The notes: generated by a model not told the origin, from the sequence alone. Shown: positions 18,454-27,489, numbered from the stretch's first letter. The stretch: DNA of 64,000 bases from an uncultured Prevotellaceae bacterium (GCA_902776475.1 CACYQD010000002.1:1-64000); one strand, 5' to 3'. Numbers and translations: made by a program.

Positions 18454-20859
18454 TTAGTACATGTAAATCTTGAACTCCTTGACACTGCCCGGCGCGCCCT
18501 GTTCGGCCCGTGGCAGGTATTCCAAGGCATTGACGTTTTGTTCTGTTCCCAAGTCGATGACGAGCAGATGTGGAGCCTGAGCCGACTTCTCCGTCTGCCA
18601 GTAGGTCGATTCCTGCAGGTCGAAGACCTTGTCACCGGTGTGGTTGCCGTTCTCTTCCTCAGAGTTGGCATATTTCGTTGTCCAGGGTTCGCGGCTCAGC
18701 CGCTTGCCATCCTGTCCCTGCAAGTAGATTTCAGCGATGGCCACACGGTCGTTCTCCTTTTGTGTGCTGAGGCATTCGATGGCGAGGTAGCGTCCTCTCT
18801 TCATTCCGTCAAACTTGATGGTCTGCCATCCGTTTCCAGACTTGAACGTGCCTTTGGCCACCGGAGCAGCAGAGTTGAGGTCGGGCTTGTCGCCGATGTT
18901 GTTGTGCTTGTTGGTCTTTTCCAGTTGCAGTTTGTTGAGCTCAGGTTCTGCCTGTCCCCAAACCACACATTCTTTCGGTCCCACCACATCGAGGACGATG
19001 ACCTCGTTCTTGCCTTTCTTCAGCCAGCAGCCCGGTACATAGAGCGTCTGTTGCGGGCCGATGCTCCAGATGCGGCCCATGGCATGGCCGTTGACCCACA
19101 CCTGGCCCTTTCCCCAGGTCTCGAAGTTGAGGAATGTGTCGCCCACCTTCTTGAGGTTGAAGTAGCCGCGATAGTAACCGCGCTTGCTCACCAGGTCAAG
19201 ACCGTCTTTGTTCCACATCGCAGGCAGGCCTAAGCGCACCCCTGTTTCAGGTTTGGTATAGTCGTTATTGACTTTGAATGCATTCACCGCTTTTTCATAG
19301 CTGTCGGTCATGCCATATTGAGTCCATCCCTGGGGTTTCCAGGTGATTTCCATATTGTCAATGACCGAATTGATGGTCACGTCGCCCACGATACCCTTGA
19401 AGTCCTTGATGGCACGTCCGAAGTTGATACGGCCCATGGCCTCAACCAGGATCTCCAATTCATCGCCCTTCTTCACCGGAGGCAGGGTAAGGCTTTTCTC
19501 ATTCTTCACCCGGTCGATCTTGCCGATATATTTCCCATTGATGAAGACCTGGGCGAAGTCATGGAAGTCACCTGTCAGCACACTCGGTTCGCTGATGTCG
19601 GGCAGGCGGGTTGCGTAGAGCATGCTTCCCCAGCCCATATCCATCTCCTCAAAGGTTTTCAGTGCACCTCCTTTTGAGATTGGGATCTTCAGGTCGGGAT
19701 CCTCACCATTGAGCATCGAAGAGAACTCCGTCAGTTCAAACTTCGGCACGGTGATAATCGGCATGGGAGCCTTGGGCACTGCAGGCATCATCTTTCCGCC
19801 ATAATATTTCGCCATCATCTTGCGCAGTTCCCAGAATTTGGGGGTGGCAAGGCCCCACTCGTTGATGGGTGCGTCGTAGTCGTAAGAGGTGACATCGGGA
19901 GCGAATCCGGGACTGTTGGCGCCAGCCCAGTGGCCGAAGGAAGTGCCGCCGTGGGTCATATAAAGCGAGAAGGAGATGCCTTTGGAGAGCATCTCGTCCA
20001 TGCCCTCCACCATGTCCTTGGCCGGACGTGTCTCGTGGCGGGCTCCCCATTTGTCGAACCATCCGCTCCAGAACTCTGAGCACATTTTCGGGGCGTTGGG
20101 CCTCAGTTCACCCAGTCGGCGGAACTGCTGGTCGATATTGGCGCCCGTACCGAAGTTCATCGTCCACGTCAGGTCTTCGAGTCCGTTTTTCTCAAAGTTG
20201 CTGGACCAGTCGCACTGGAAGAGTGCCATCTCGCTGCCGTAGATGGAGCGCAGGCAGTCGCGTATCTCGCTCACATAAGGTTTGTCCTCTCCGTATGAGC
20301 CATACTCGTTCTCCACCTGTATCATGATGATGGGTCCGCCGTTTTGGATGGTCAGCGGAGCCAGTTGTTCTCCTACCTTCTGTTCAAAAATCTTCACGCG
20401 CTCCATGAAGTAGGGGTCACGCTCACGCAGTTTGATGTCTTTCTTCTTCAACAGCCACCAGGGCAGACCGCCCATTTCCCATTCCGCGCACACATAGGGA
20501 CCCGGTCGCACGATGACGTACATCCCGTTTTTCTGTGCCAGGCGGCAGAACTCCGCCACGTCGTTGTTGTCGGAAAAGTCAAACTGGCCCTCCTGCTGCT
20601 CATGGATATTCCAGAACACATAGAGGCACAACGTATTCATGCCCAGCGCCTTGCACATCTTGATGCGGTGGTCCCAGTAGGGGCGCGGGATGCGCGGGTA
20701 GTGAACCTCGGCGGCCTTCACGACGAAAGGCTGTCCGTTGAGCATAAACGTCTTGTTGCCCGCGGTGAAGGTTCCCACCTTTCCTGCCGTGGCTGATGAT
20801 GTCACGGCCGTGAGCAACAGGGCCGTGAGCAGTAGTCTTGTTGTTTGTAGTATTTTCAT
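18454..20859 (-). CDS. GH35 beta-galactosidase with C-terminal F5/8-type domain
   Basis: The 801-residue secreted enzyme should hydrolyse terminal beta-galactose from glycans. The signal peptide covers about 1-25. The GH35 TIM barrel (about 30-350) has the predicted acid/base Glu185 in QVENEYGSYG and nucleophile Glu262 in CSEFWSGWFDKWG. Beta-sandwich jelly-roll domains (about 400-680) contain GKGQVWVNGHAMGRIW. A discoidin-like carbohydrate-binding domain (about 680-801) follows. It is transcribed after the esterase gene (19-bp gap) and ends at a strong terminator. Galactan, xyloglucan or host glycans are all possible substrates. Confidence 0.93.
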   Translation of the reverse strand: MKILQTTRLLLTALLLTAVTSSATAGKVGTFTAGNKTFMLNGQPFVVKAAEVHYPRIPRPYWDHRIKMCKALGMNTLCLYVFWNIHEQQEGQFDFSDNNDVAEFCRLAQKNGMYVIVRPGPYVCAEWEMGGLPWWLLKKKDIKLRERDPYFMERVKIFEQKVGEQLAPLTIQNGGPIIMIQVENEYGSYGEDKPYVSEIRDCLRSIYGSEMALFQCDWSSNFEKNGLEDLTWTMNFGTGANIDQQFRRLGELRPNAPKMCSEFWSGWFDKWGARHETRPAKDMVEGMDEMLSKGISFSLYMTHGGTSFGHWAGANSPGFAPDVTSYDYDAPINEWGLATPKFWELRKMMAKYYGGKMMPAVPKAPMPIITVPKFELTEFSSMLNGEDPDLKIPISKGGALKTFEEMDMGWGSMLYATRLPDISEPSVLTGDFHDFAQVFINGKYIGKIDRVKNEKSLTLPPVKKGDELEILVEAMGRINFGRAIKDFKGIVGDVTINSVIDNMEITWKPQGWTQYGMTDSYEKAVNAFKVNNDYTKPETGVRLGLPAMWNKDGLDLVSKRGYYRGYFNLKKVGDTFLNFETWGKGQVWVNGHAMGRIWSIGPQQTLYVPGCWLKKGKNEVIVLDVVGPKECVVWGQAEPELNKLQLEKTNKHNNIGDKPDLNSAAPVAKGTFKSGNGWQTIKFDGMKRGRYLAIECLSTQKENDRVAIAEIYLQGQDGKRLSREPWTTKYANSEEENGNHTGDKVFDLQESTYWQTEKSAQAPHLLVIDLGTEQNVNALEYLPRAEQGAPGSVKEFKIYMY

Positions 20860-20878
20860 AAGGTTATGGTTTAGGTTT

Positions 20879-21697
20879 TCAGAAACTGTCGAGCCAGGCC
20901 TTCAACTCCATGATCATCTCGATATGGTATTTGAAGCTCAGGCGGCTGCCCCATCCGTGACCACCGTCGGGATAGACATGCAGCGAAGCCGGCACATCGT
21001 GGCGGTAGAGTTCGAGATAGTAGTTGGAACCATTGGAGGGAGGCACCACCGTATCGTCGTCGCTCAAGGCAATCCAGGCCCTTGGCGTATTACGTGTCAC
21101 CTGCATGTCGCTGCTGTAGTTTTTCTCCTTGCGCTTCTGGTTGCCCCTGCCCAGGAAGTTGTCGTGGGAGCCCTGATGCGTGAAGCCGCTCATCATGGTA
21201 ATGACCGGATAGAACAGGATCTGGAAGTTGGGCTTTGCCGTCCTTTCCCCCAGTGTGGCCACGATGGAGGCGAGGTGTCCGCCCGCCGAGGAGCCCATGA
21301 TTCCCACCTCATTCGATTTGATATGCCACTGCATGGCATTGCGCCTCACCATCTTGATGGTCTCTTCGGCATCTGAGATGGGCACCTCAGGGTTGCCGTT
21401 GGGCATGCGGTATTTCAGTACGAAAGCCGCGATTCCCATGTTTTGGAAGAAGCGGGCCCACTCATGCCCCTCATGGTCCATAGCCAGTCCGGAGTATCCT
21501 CCACCCGGACAGATGACGATGGCGCGCCCCGTGGCCTTTTTGTCGGCAGGCAGGTAGATCCACACCTTGGCCGTGTCGTTGGCCATACCACTTCGGTTGG
21601 GCGCCCCTTTGGGCCATAGGTTCATCACTTTCACACTCTGGGCCGAGAGGCCAAGCACCATGACCATTGCGGTCATCAGCATCAAAATTCTTTTCAT
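20879..21697 (-). CDS. Secreted alpha/beta hydrolase (acetyl-esterase/lipase type)
   Basis: I place the start at 21697, where a signal peptide (MKRILMLMTAMVMVLGLSAQ) begins, rather than at the longer in-frame start at 21820. The 272-residue product has the oxyanion region CPGGGYSGLAMDHEG, nucleophile Ser137 in GSSAGG, Asp215 in LSDDDTVVP and His247 in DGGHGWG. Similar enzymes in Bacteroidetes remove acetyl or feruloyl groups from plant polysaccharides. It lies just before GH35 in one transcript, suggesting joint action on a decorated glycan. The exact ester is unknown. Confidence 0.88.
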   Translation of the reverse strand: MKRILMLMTAMVMVLGLSAQSVKVMNLWPKGAPNRSGMANDTAKVWIYLPADKKATGRAIVICPGGGYSGLAMDHEGHEWARFFQNMGIAAFVLKYRMPNGNPEVPISDAEETIKMVRRNAMQWHIKSNEVGIMGSSAGGHLASIVATLGERTAKPNFQILFYPVITMMSGFTHQGSHDNFLGRGNQKRKEKNYSSDMQVTRNTPRAWIALSDDDTVVPPSNGSNYYLELYRHDVPASLHVYPDGGHGWGSRLSFKYHIEMIMELKAWLDSF

Positions 21698-21757
21698 TGT
21701 CACAAGTATGTAATTTACTTGGTATTTGCCCTCAAAAGGCAAATAAACCGTTTTTCT

Positions 21758-21789
21758 TTTGCAAAGATAGCGTTTTTTTTGTAATATTG
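21758..21789 (+). promoter_or_regulatory. Candidate promoter for the sialate-O-acetylesterase-like gene
   Basis: TTTG (21758-21761), a 20-bp spacer and TAATATTG (21782-21789, one mismatch to TAnnTTTG) lie 44 nt before the ATG at 21834. It overlaps the divergent esterase promoter, so the two units may exclude or co-regulate each other. Confidence 0.5.
21762..21769 (-). promoter_or_regulatory. Candidate -7 element for the esterase-GH35 unit
   Basis: The minus strand reads TATCTTTG, a match to TAnnTTTG, 65 nt before the start at 21697. The -33 half is not clear. It overlaps the spacer of the opposite-strand promoter at 21758-21789. Confidence 0.55.
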
Positions 21790-21833
21790 CGTCGTCTTTT
21801 GACAATAACACCATCTTCATCTATAAAATCATC

Positions 21834-23282
21834 ATGCAAAAACGTATCTTATTGCTCACGTCTGCCATACTGATGGCCGTGAGTCTGCAAGCCAAGGTGA
21901 GGCTTCCTCACCTCATCGGCGACGGCATGGTACTCCAGCACAGTACGGAAGTCCGTCTCTGGGGTTGGGCCCAGCCAGGAAAGAATGTCAACGTCACCGT
22001 ATCGTGGAACTCACAGACTTACACCGCCAAGACCGGTTCCGACGGCCGCTGGTTGGTGAAAGTGTCCACCCCCGCAGCCAGTTACACCCCCCTCTCCATC
22101 ACCTTCAACGACGGTGAGGCCACCACCATCAACAACGTGCTCGCAGGAGAGGTATGGGTATGTGCCGGACAGAGCAACATGGAGATGCCCGTCAAGGGGT
22201 TCGGCAATTGTCCGGTGGAGGGCTATGTCGATGAGGTCGTCAATGCCCGTCAATACAAAGGTGTCCACTACGTGAAAATACCCAGTGTGATGAGCATGAC
22301 CCCACTGGAAGACGCCAACTGCGAATGGCGCGAGATCGGTCCGCAGACCATCGGCGACGCCTCTGCCACAGGCTATTTCTTCGCCCAGGTCATCAACAAG
22401 GTCCTCGACATCCCCGTCGGATTGGTCATGGCCAACAAGGGCGGCACGCGTGTGGAGAGCTGGCTGACCAGGGAGAACCTCCAGCGATACACCAATGAGC
22501 CCCTCGACACGATGGAGATCGTCAAAGGGCATGACTGGGACTATCACCGTCAGTTGGTATGGGGCAACGGCACCTTCAACCCCATTCTCAACTACACCGT
22601 CAAGGGCATCATCTACTATCAGGGATGCTCCAACGTGGGCGACCCCGGCGACCAGTATTCCGAGCGCCTGGCTCTGCTCGTCAAACAGTGGCGGCAACAG
22701 TTTGGCCTGGGTGAGATTCCCTTCTATTTTGTGGAGATAGCCCCCTATTTCTATGACAACATCGATGCAGACAATGGCGCGCGCCTGCGTGAACAACAAT
22801 ATAAAGCCTCCACGAAGATACCCAACAGCGGACTGGTCTGCACCAATGACCTGGCCTATCCCTATGAGTTCACCCAGATACACCCCGCCCAGAAAAAACC
22901 CGTCGGTCAGCGCCTGGCCTACCTGGCCCTCAACCAGACCTACGGCATACAGGACATCTGGTGCAAGAGTCCCTCGTATAAGGACATGAGAATCGACGGC
23001 AGCGACGTCCATATCCACTTGAAAGACGACTATGGATCGATCAACCGCTTTGAGGACATCCAGGGCTTTGAGGTAGCCGGCGACGACCGGGTGTTCCATC
23101 CCGCGAAAGCCGTGCATTTCTGGCAACCCGGCGGCGGTTACTGGGACGAGACCATCAAGATCAGCAGTCCGGAGGTGGCCCATCCTGTCGCTGTCCGCTA
23201 CTGTTTCAAGAATTTCCAGCTCGGCAACCTCAAGAACGGTGCCGGACTGCCCCTCTTCCCCTTCCGCACCGACAACTGGTAA
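21834..23282 (+). CDS. Sialate O-acetylesterase-like SGNH hydrolase
   Basis: A 482-residue secreted protein (signal peptide about 1-20, ending SLQA) of the sialate O-acetylesterase (SASA) family, which removes acetyl groups from sialic acids or plant polysaccharides. An N-terminal beta domain (25-105) precedes the SGNH core. The nucleophile is Ser114 in CAGQSNMEMP and the histidine is His350 in QIHPAQKKPVGQRLA. The usual Asp two residues before this His is Gln348, and the usual WxQGESN motif reads YYQGCSN (Cys265 for Glu). It is divergent from the esterase-GH35 unit. Confidence 0.88.
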   Translation: MQKRILLLTSAILMAVSLQAKVRLPHLIGDGMVLQHSTEVRLWGWAQPGKNVNVTVSWNSQTYTAKTGSDGRWLVKVSTPAASYTPLSITFNDGEATTINNVLAGEVWVCAGQSNMEMPVKGFGNCPVEGYVDEVVNARQYKGVHYVKIPSVMSMTPLEDANCEWREIGPQTIGDASATGYFFAQVINKVLDIPVGLVMANKGGTRVESWLTRENLQRYTNEPLDTMEIVKGHDWDYHRQLVWGNGTFNPILNYTVKGIIYYQGCSNVGDPGDQYSERLALLVKQWRQQFGLGEIPFYFVEIAPYFYDNIDADNGARLREQQYKASTKIPNSGLVCTNDLAYPYEFTQIHPAQKKPVGQRLAYLALNQTYGIQDIWCKSPSYKDMRIDGSDVHIHLKDDYGSINRFEDIQGFEVAGDDRVFHPAKAVHFWQPGGGYWDETIKISSPEVAHPVAVRYCFKNFQLGNLKNGAGLPLFPFRTDNW

Positions 23283-23309
23283 TAACCACCCTCTCATTCA
23301 TCCCTTGTC

Positions 23310-23837
23310 ATGAAGAAACATCCCCTGTCTCGATTCCGTTTCTGCCCTGTCTGCGGCAGTGAGCTGTTCACTCCAAACAGCGAGAAGAGCAACCGTTGCG
23401 CCGGCTGCGGTTTTGAGTTTTTTCTCAACCCCAGCGGAGCCTATGTTGCCATCATCGTCGATGATCTGGGCCGGTTGCTTGTGGCCCGTCGTGACAGGGA
23501 ACCTGCCTGCGGCACCCTTGACTTGCCCGGCGGCTTTGCCGACATCGGCGAGACCGCCGAGCAGGGTGTGGCACGCGAGGTGAAAGAGGAGACGGGCCTC
23601 GATGTGGTGAGTGCCCACTATTTGTTCAGCATCCCCAACACCTACCTGTATTCCGGTTTGGAGATTCCCACACTCGACCTGTTTTTCCATTGCGAGGTAG
23701 CTGACATCAGCCGCCTCCACGCCGCCGATGATGCCGCTGAGTGCATGTGGCTCTCACCCGAAGACATCCATCCCGAAGATTTTGGCCTGCACTCCATCCG
23801 CACCGGCGTGGAACGATGGCTCCGCATGCAGTCCTGA
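23310..23837 (+). CDS. Nudix hydrolase with N-terminal zinc ribbon
   Basis: A 175-residue cytoplasmic protein. The N-terminal zinc ribbon uses Cys12, Cys15, Cys30 and Cys33 (FCPVCG and CAGCGFEFF). The Nudix box spans 75-97, matching GX5EX7REUXEEXGU as GFADIGE...REVKEETGL. This layout occurs in NUDIX enzymes acting on NAD(H) or other nucleotide diphosphates, but the substrate cannot be fixed. It lies 27 bp after the sialate-esterase gene and 26 bp before the next, so probably in one transcript. Confidence 0.92.
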   Translation: MKKHPLSRFRFCPVCGSELFTPNSEKSNRCAGCGFEFFLNPSGAYVAIIVDDLGRLLVARRDREPACGTLDLPGGFADIGETAEQGVAREVKEETGLDVVSAHYLFSIPNTYLYSGLEIPTLDLFFHCEVADISRLHAADDAAECMWLSPEDIHPEDFGLHSIRTGVERWLRMQS

Positions 23838-23863
23838 AAGTATAACCTTATCACCTGAAAACC

Positions 23864-24499
23864 ATGAAATGGAAATCGGAAATCGCCTACGACTACCGTG
23901 TGAGACTTTATGAGGACGGCAAATACCACTGGAAATACGACCTGCACTTGCTGAAAAATCCCGCTGTGCTGATGGATGTGTACTGGGTATTGGGCGTCAC
24001 CATGATCATTTTCGCCTGTATCATGTTCCTCATCCAAGCCTGTGCGGAAGGGTTGCGTTTTGAAAAGATGGACTTCGTCTTTAAGGTGACAGGTCTCATG
24101 ACAGCCATCATGTTTGTGCTCGGTCTGCTGGGATATCTGCTGTATTCCGCCATATTGGGTTGGACATATCCGGTGATTTTCACCATGGATGAGAACGGTG
24201 TGGTGCATCAGCAGGCACCCCGTGCCCAGAAGGCAGGCAAACGGATTGGAGCGCTCACTGCGTTGGTGGGTATTTTTGCACGCAGACCAGGTGTCATGGG
24301 AGCCGGCATGATGGCCGCCAGCAACACCTCAATGAGTTCTGATTTCGCCGAAGTCAAGAAAGTGAAAGCCATACGGTGGATGGACACGATCAAGGTATAT
24401 GAGCCTTTTGCCAAAAACCGCGTTTTTGTTCACAAGGACGATTTCGACTTTGTCTATCATTATATCAGTTCCCGTTGTCCGAAAGCGAAAATAAAATAA
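23864..24499 (+). CDS. Small membrane protein of unknown function
   Basis: I do not recognise this 211-residue protein. Two hydrophobic segments are clear (about 38-60, WVLGVTMIIFACIMFL, and about 78-100, MTAIMFVLGLLGYLLY). A soluble C-terminal part (about 105-211) contains the Gly/Ala/Met-rich stretch GVMGAGMMAASNTSMSS. The N-terminal 35 residues are charged and aromatic. It lies between the Nudix and PIG-L genes with short gaps (26 and 16 bp), so it is likely co-expressed, but this does not give a function. Confidence 0.8.
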   Translation: MKWKSEIAYDYRVRLYEDGKYHWKYDLHLLKNPAVLMDVYWVLGVTMIIFACIMFLIQACAEGLRFEKMDFVFKVTGLMTAIMFVLGLLGYLLYSAILGWTYPVIFTMDENGVVHQQAPRAQKAGKRIGALTALVGIFARRPGVMGAGMMAASNTSMSSDFAEVKKVKAIRWMDTIKVYEPFAKNRVFVHKDDFDFVYHYISSRCPKAKIK

Positions 24500-24515
24500 T
24501 CGATAACCTACTGCC

Positions 24516-25706
24516 ATGAATCTGAGTCTCACCTCCACCATCACCATGCCCGAGCACAAATTGCGCCGGGAAGTCGTTGAACTCTGCCACCAAACCGGCA
24601 AGCCCCTCTTGAAGTTATCCACCAAAGACTACCTGGAGCATGGCATGCGGCACTGGGTGGAACAATTCGGTTCCGCCGGACTTGTCAACATCGAGGTGTT
24701 CAACGAGTTGCAGCGCACCATCACGGGCTGGCCTGGCGGCAAGCCCAATGCCGATGACACTTTCCGTCCGGAGCGCGCCCTTCCCTTCCCCAAGCGCGTG
24801 GTGGTTTTCTCGCCCCATCCCGACGATGATGTCATCTCGATGGGTGGCACCATCCGGCGCCTCCTTCAGCAGGGTCACGAGGTACACATTGCTTACGAGA
24901 CGAGCGGCGATATCGCTGTCAACGACGAAGAGGTGACCCGCTTCATGCATTTCATCAATGGTTTCAATAAACTCTTTGCCAACGATTCCGACGCTGTCAT
25001 CGGACGCACCTATCAATTGGTGAAACAGTTCATCCAGGAAAAGGAACGTGCGGAACTCGATGCCTATGGCGACAACAGATACCTGCATCCCACGCAGAAA
25101 GACTCTGTCATGGCCGACATTCCCGAGGTGCTCACCCTCAAGGGCCTCATCCGCCGCGGAGAAGCCCGGCTCGCTTGTTCCTATAACCATATCCCGAGCG
25201 AGTGCATCCATTTCCTCGACCTGCCGTTCTATGAATCGGGGACGATAGAAAAACTGCCGATGACGGAGCGGGATGTCTATCCCATACAGGAGTTGATCGC
25301 CCGTATCCGTCCGCATCAGATCTATGTGGCCGCCGATTTGGCCGATCCCCATGGCACCCACCGCAAATGCACAGATGCTGTGCTGGCAGCCATCGACGAA
25401 GAGAAGCGCCTCCATGCTGAATGGCTTGACGACTGCCGGGTGTGGATGTACCGTGGTGCCTGGGCTGAATGGGACATCGCCGACATCGAGATGTGTGTGC
25501 CGATGAGTCCGGAGGAGTTGCGTGAGAAGCGCAATGCCATCCTCAAGCACCAGAGTCAGATGGAGAGCGCCCCCTTCCTGGGAAATGATGAGCGCCTGTT
25601 CTGGCAGCGTGCCGAAGACCGCAACCGCGACACCGCCCGTCGTTACGACGAACTGGGCCTGGCCTGTTATGAGGCTATGGAGGCATTCGTGGAATACCAT
25701 TTCTGA
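24516..25706 (+). CDS. PIG-L family deacetylase, NagB-fusion C-terminal type
   Basis: The 396-residue protein has the LmbE/PIG-L zinc hydrolase motif SPHPDDD (99-105) and a later PHGTHRKC, both supplying metal ligands. Such enzymes deacetylate N-acetylglucosamine-type sugars. Residues 10-80 (HKLRREVVELC...KPLLKL...TGWPGGKPNADDT) resemble, from memory, the linker joining a glucosamine-6-phosphate deaminase domain to this PIG-L domain in Bacteroides proteins of about 660 residues. No deaminase domain precedes it here. It may be a stand-alone form or the remainder of a truncated fusion. It is 16 bp after the membrane protein gene. Confidence 0.85.
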   Translation: MNLSLTSTITMPEHKLRREVVELCHQTGKPLLKLSTKDYLEHGMRHWVEQFGSAGLVNIEVFNELQRTITGWPGGKPNADDTFRPERALPFPKRVVVFSPHPDDDVISMGGTIRRLLQQGHEVHIAYETSGDIAVNDEEVTRFMHFINGFNKLFANDSDAVIGRTYQLVKQFIQEKERAELDAYGDNRYLHPTQKDSVMADIPEVLTLKGLIRRGEARLACSYNHIPSECIHFLDLPFYESGTIEKLPMTERDVYPIQELIARIRPHQIYVAADLADPHGTHRKCTDAVLAAIDEEKRLHAEWLDDCRVWMYRGAWAEWDIADIEMCVPMSPEELREKRNAILKHQSQMESAPFLGNDERLFWQRAEDRNRDTARRYDELGLACYEAMEAFVEYHF

Positions 25707-25744
25707 CCAAAACTCAGCATCATTCAACTGAAGAAAAAAAGTAG

Positions 25745-25990
25745 ATGAGGAAAGCACTATACTTTACATTCCTGCTGTTTCTCTCTGCCTGTAACGGGCA
25801 GAAAGAATACGAGCGTTCATTGGATGAGGCCGAAGGAAGACACAATGAAAATGATGAAGACAATGATAAGAAGATTCCAATCAACAATTTTAGTCATGTT
25901 AATCGCATTGACAGCAAAGGCTTCCGCCGGCGACACATTCACCGCCGTCACGGAGGAGGGTGTAGTGGTGACCTTCAGCGTTACCGATGA
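25745..25990 (+). pseudogene. Possible N-terminal fragment of a lipoprotein
   Basis: An 81-codon frame begins with a clear lipoprotein signal (MRKALYFTFLLFLSACNGQ, lipobox LSAC) followed by KEYERSLDEAEG. This resembles the start of tetratricopeptide lipoproteins common in Bacteroidales. From about 25830 the frame becomes low in family character and overlaps the leucine-rich repeat gene (start 25845) in another frame. The likely reading is a truncated gene whose 5' end remains, but a real short overlapping lipoprotein cannot be excluded. Confidence 0.4.
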
Positions 25991-27257
25991 GGAGAACAAG
26001 ACCTGTCAGGTGGGCACTGGCACTGAGAGTTGCGTCAGCCCTGACACACATGGTTCGCTTACCATCCTGCGGTACGCCAACGGCTACGAGGTGACGGCCA
26101 TTGCACCGTCAGCCTTCCTCGATTGCACACACCTCACAGCTGTCAGCTTGCCGGATGGGATTACGGAGATAGGCTTCCAAGCGTTCTCTTACTGTAAAAG
26201 TTTGGAGGGCATCGACCTTCCTGACGGGCTGAGGAGGATCTGCGCCGAAGCGTTCATCTACAGCGGGATTCAAGAGATCAGGATACCCGCCGGTGTGACA
26301 GTCATTGAAGGAACCCCCTTCCCGCATGTGTCGGTGCTGACCGTGGCTGATGACAACCCCGTCTTCTGCTCTCCCGAAGGCAGCAATGCCCTGATAGAGA
26401 GAGCCACAAGCATGCTGGTGGCCGGATGCGGCAGCACGGTGATTCCCCAGGGGGTCACGGCGATAGGCCCATTTGCATTCAACCACTGCATGCTGAATAC
26501 GATTGCCATACCTGAAAGTGTCACGGAGATAGGCACGGACGCTTTTTACCACAGTTACCTTGAATCCATCGAAATACCCCATACGGTAAGCAATATCGGT
26601 GCGCATGCGTTTGATGGCTGCGGTGCTCTCAAGTCTGTTGTCCTGCATGAAGGCGCAGTGTCGATAGGTGCAAGCTGTTTCAGGAACTGTAAATCACTTC
26701 TATCAATCAGTTTGCCCATGAGCATCCAGTCTTTGGGACGGGATGTCTTCCAGAGTTGTTTGGCCTTGGAGGAGATAAGCATTCCTGAGGGGGTGGAGGA
26801 GATACCCACGGCGGCGTTCGCAGGATGCACGGCTCTATGCGCCATCAGACTGCCAGAAAGCATCAAGCGCATCGGCGAAATGGCTTTCTACCTTTGTGAG
26901 TCCCTGGATTCCATTAGCCTGCCCTCCGGGTTGGAAGAGATGGGCAGGGCCGTGTTCGGGGATAAGCCACTATCCGTTTACCGTCTATTTTGTGAGACTC
27001 CTCCGACAGTGGACGAAACGACGTTCATGGGAAATTATGAATCCAAGTTGTATGTGCCTGAAGGAACAGCAGGCACCTATAAGGCGACGGATATCTGGAA
27101 GAATTTCAAGGATATCGTGGAGTTCAACACGGATCGAATCAACGACATCGGAACGCAAGTCCGGCAGGAATCCATCCACGACCTGCAGGGTCGTCGCCTC
27201 ATCTCGCCGCCTGAGAGGGGCGTGTATATCCAGAACGGGAAGAAGTATGTGAAGTGA
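25845..27257 (+). CDS. BspA-type leucine-rich repeat surface protein
   Basis: A 470-residue secreted protein. I chose the ATG at 25845, preceded by GAAGGAAGA and starting a signal-like stretch (MKMMKTMIRRFQ...ALTAKASAG). Around ten LRR_5/BspA-like repeats fill about 70-420, with recurring patterns such as LPDGITEIGFQAF, IPESVTEIGTDAF and IPEGVEEIPTAAF. Such repeats mediate adhesion or protein binding on the cell surface. The C-terminus (IHDLQGRRL...RGVYIQNGKKYVK) is the same kind of tail as in the C10 protease. Its 5' end overlaps the lipoprotein fragment at 25745. Confidence 0.88.
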   Translation: MKMMKTMIRRFQSTILVMLIALTAKASAGDTFTAVTEEGVVVTFSVTDEENKTCQVGTGTESCVSPDTHGSLTILRYANGYEVTAIAPSAFLDCTHLTAVSLPDGITEIGFQAFSYCKSLEGIDLPDGLRRICAEAFIYSGIQEIRIPAGVTVIEGTPFPHVSVLTVADDNPVFCSPEGSNALIERATSMLVAGCGSTVIPQGVTAIGPFAFNHCMLNTIAIPESVTEIGTDAFYHSYLESIEIPHTVSNIGAHAFDGCGALKSVVLHEGAVSIGASCFRNCKSLLSISLPMSIQSLGRDVFQSCLALEEISIPEGVEEIPTAAFAGCTALCAIRLPESIKRIGEMAFYLCESLDSISLPSGLEEMGRAVFGDKPLSVYRLFCETPPTVDETTFMGNYESKLYVPEGTAGTYKATDIWKNFKDIVEFNTDRINDIGTQVRQESIHDLQGRRLISPPERGVYIQNGKKYVK

Positions 27258-27269
27258 TTTTAGCAATGG

Positions 27270-27292
27270 AGACGCCACGATGTGACGTCTCT
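27270..27292. repeat. Intergenic palindromic element
   Basis: GAGACGCCAC and GTGACGTCTC pair with one mismatch around a GAT loop. On the minus strand it reads GTAGAGACGTCAC..., resembling short dispersed palindromes of the GTAGAGACG...CGTCTCTAC kind often found between genes. Nothing else is seen between the LRR gene (ends 27257) and the topA promoter. Confidence 0.45.
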
Positions 27293-27454
27293 ACTGATTA
27301 TTCTTCGATGACATTCTCTATCATGGCGTGCTTTTGAACGAAGAATCGTCATGGATCCGTTTGCCAAAGAACCTGTCGGACTGGCCGGAAGCCTCAACTC
27401 GTTAAAAAATGCAAATTTTCACTATATAATAAGGTATATCATTAAAGTTTTGCT

Positions 27455-27462
27455 TACTTTTG
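27455..27462 (+). promoter_or_regulatory. Candidate -7 element for topA
   Basis: TACTTTTG matches TAnnTTTG and lies 27 nt before the topA ATG at 27490. A TTTG -33 at the usual distance is not evident. Confidence 0.6.
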
Positions 27463-27489
27463 CGGCTCGAATAACAATTGAAGACGTAT

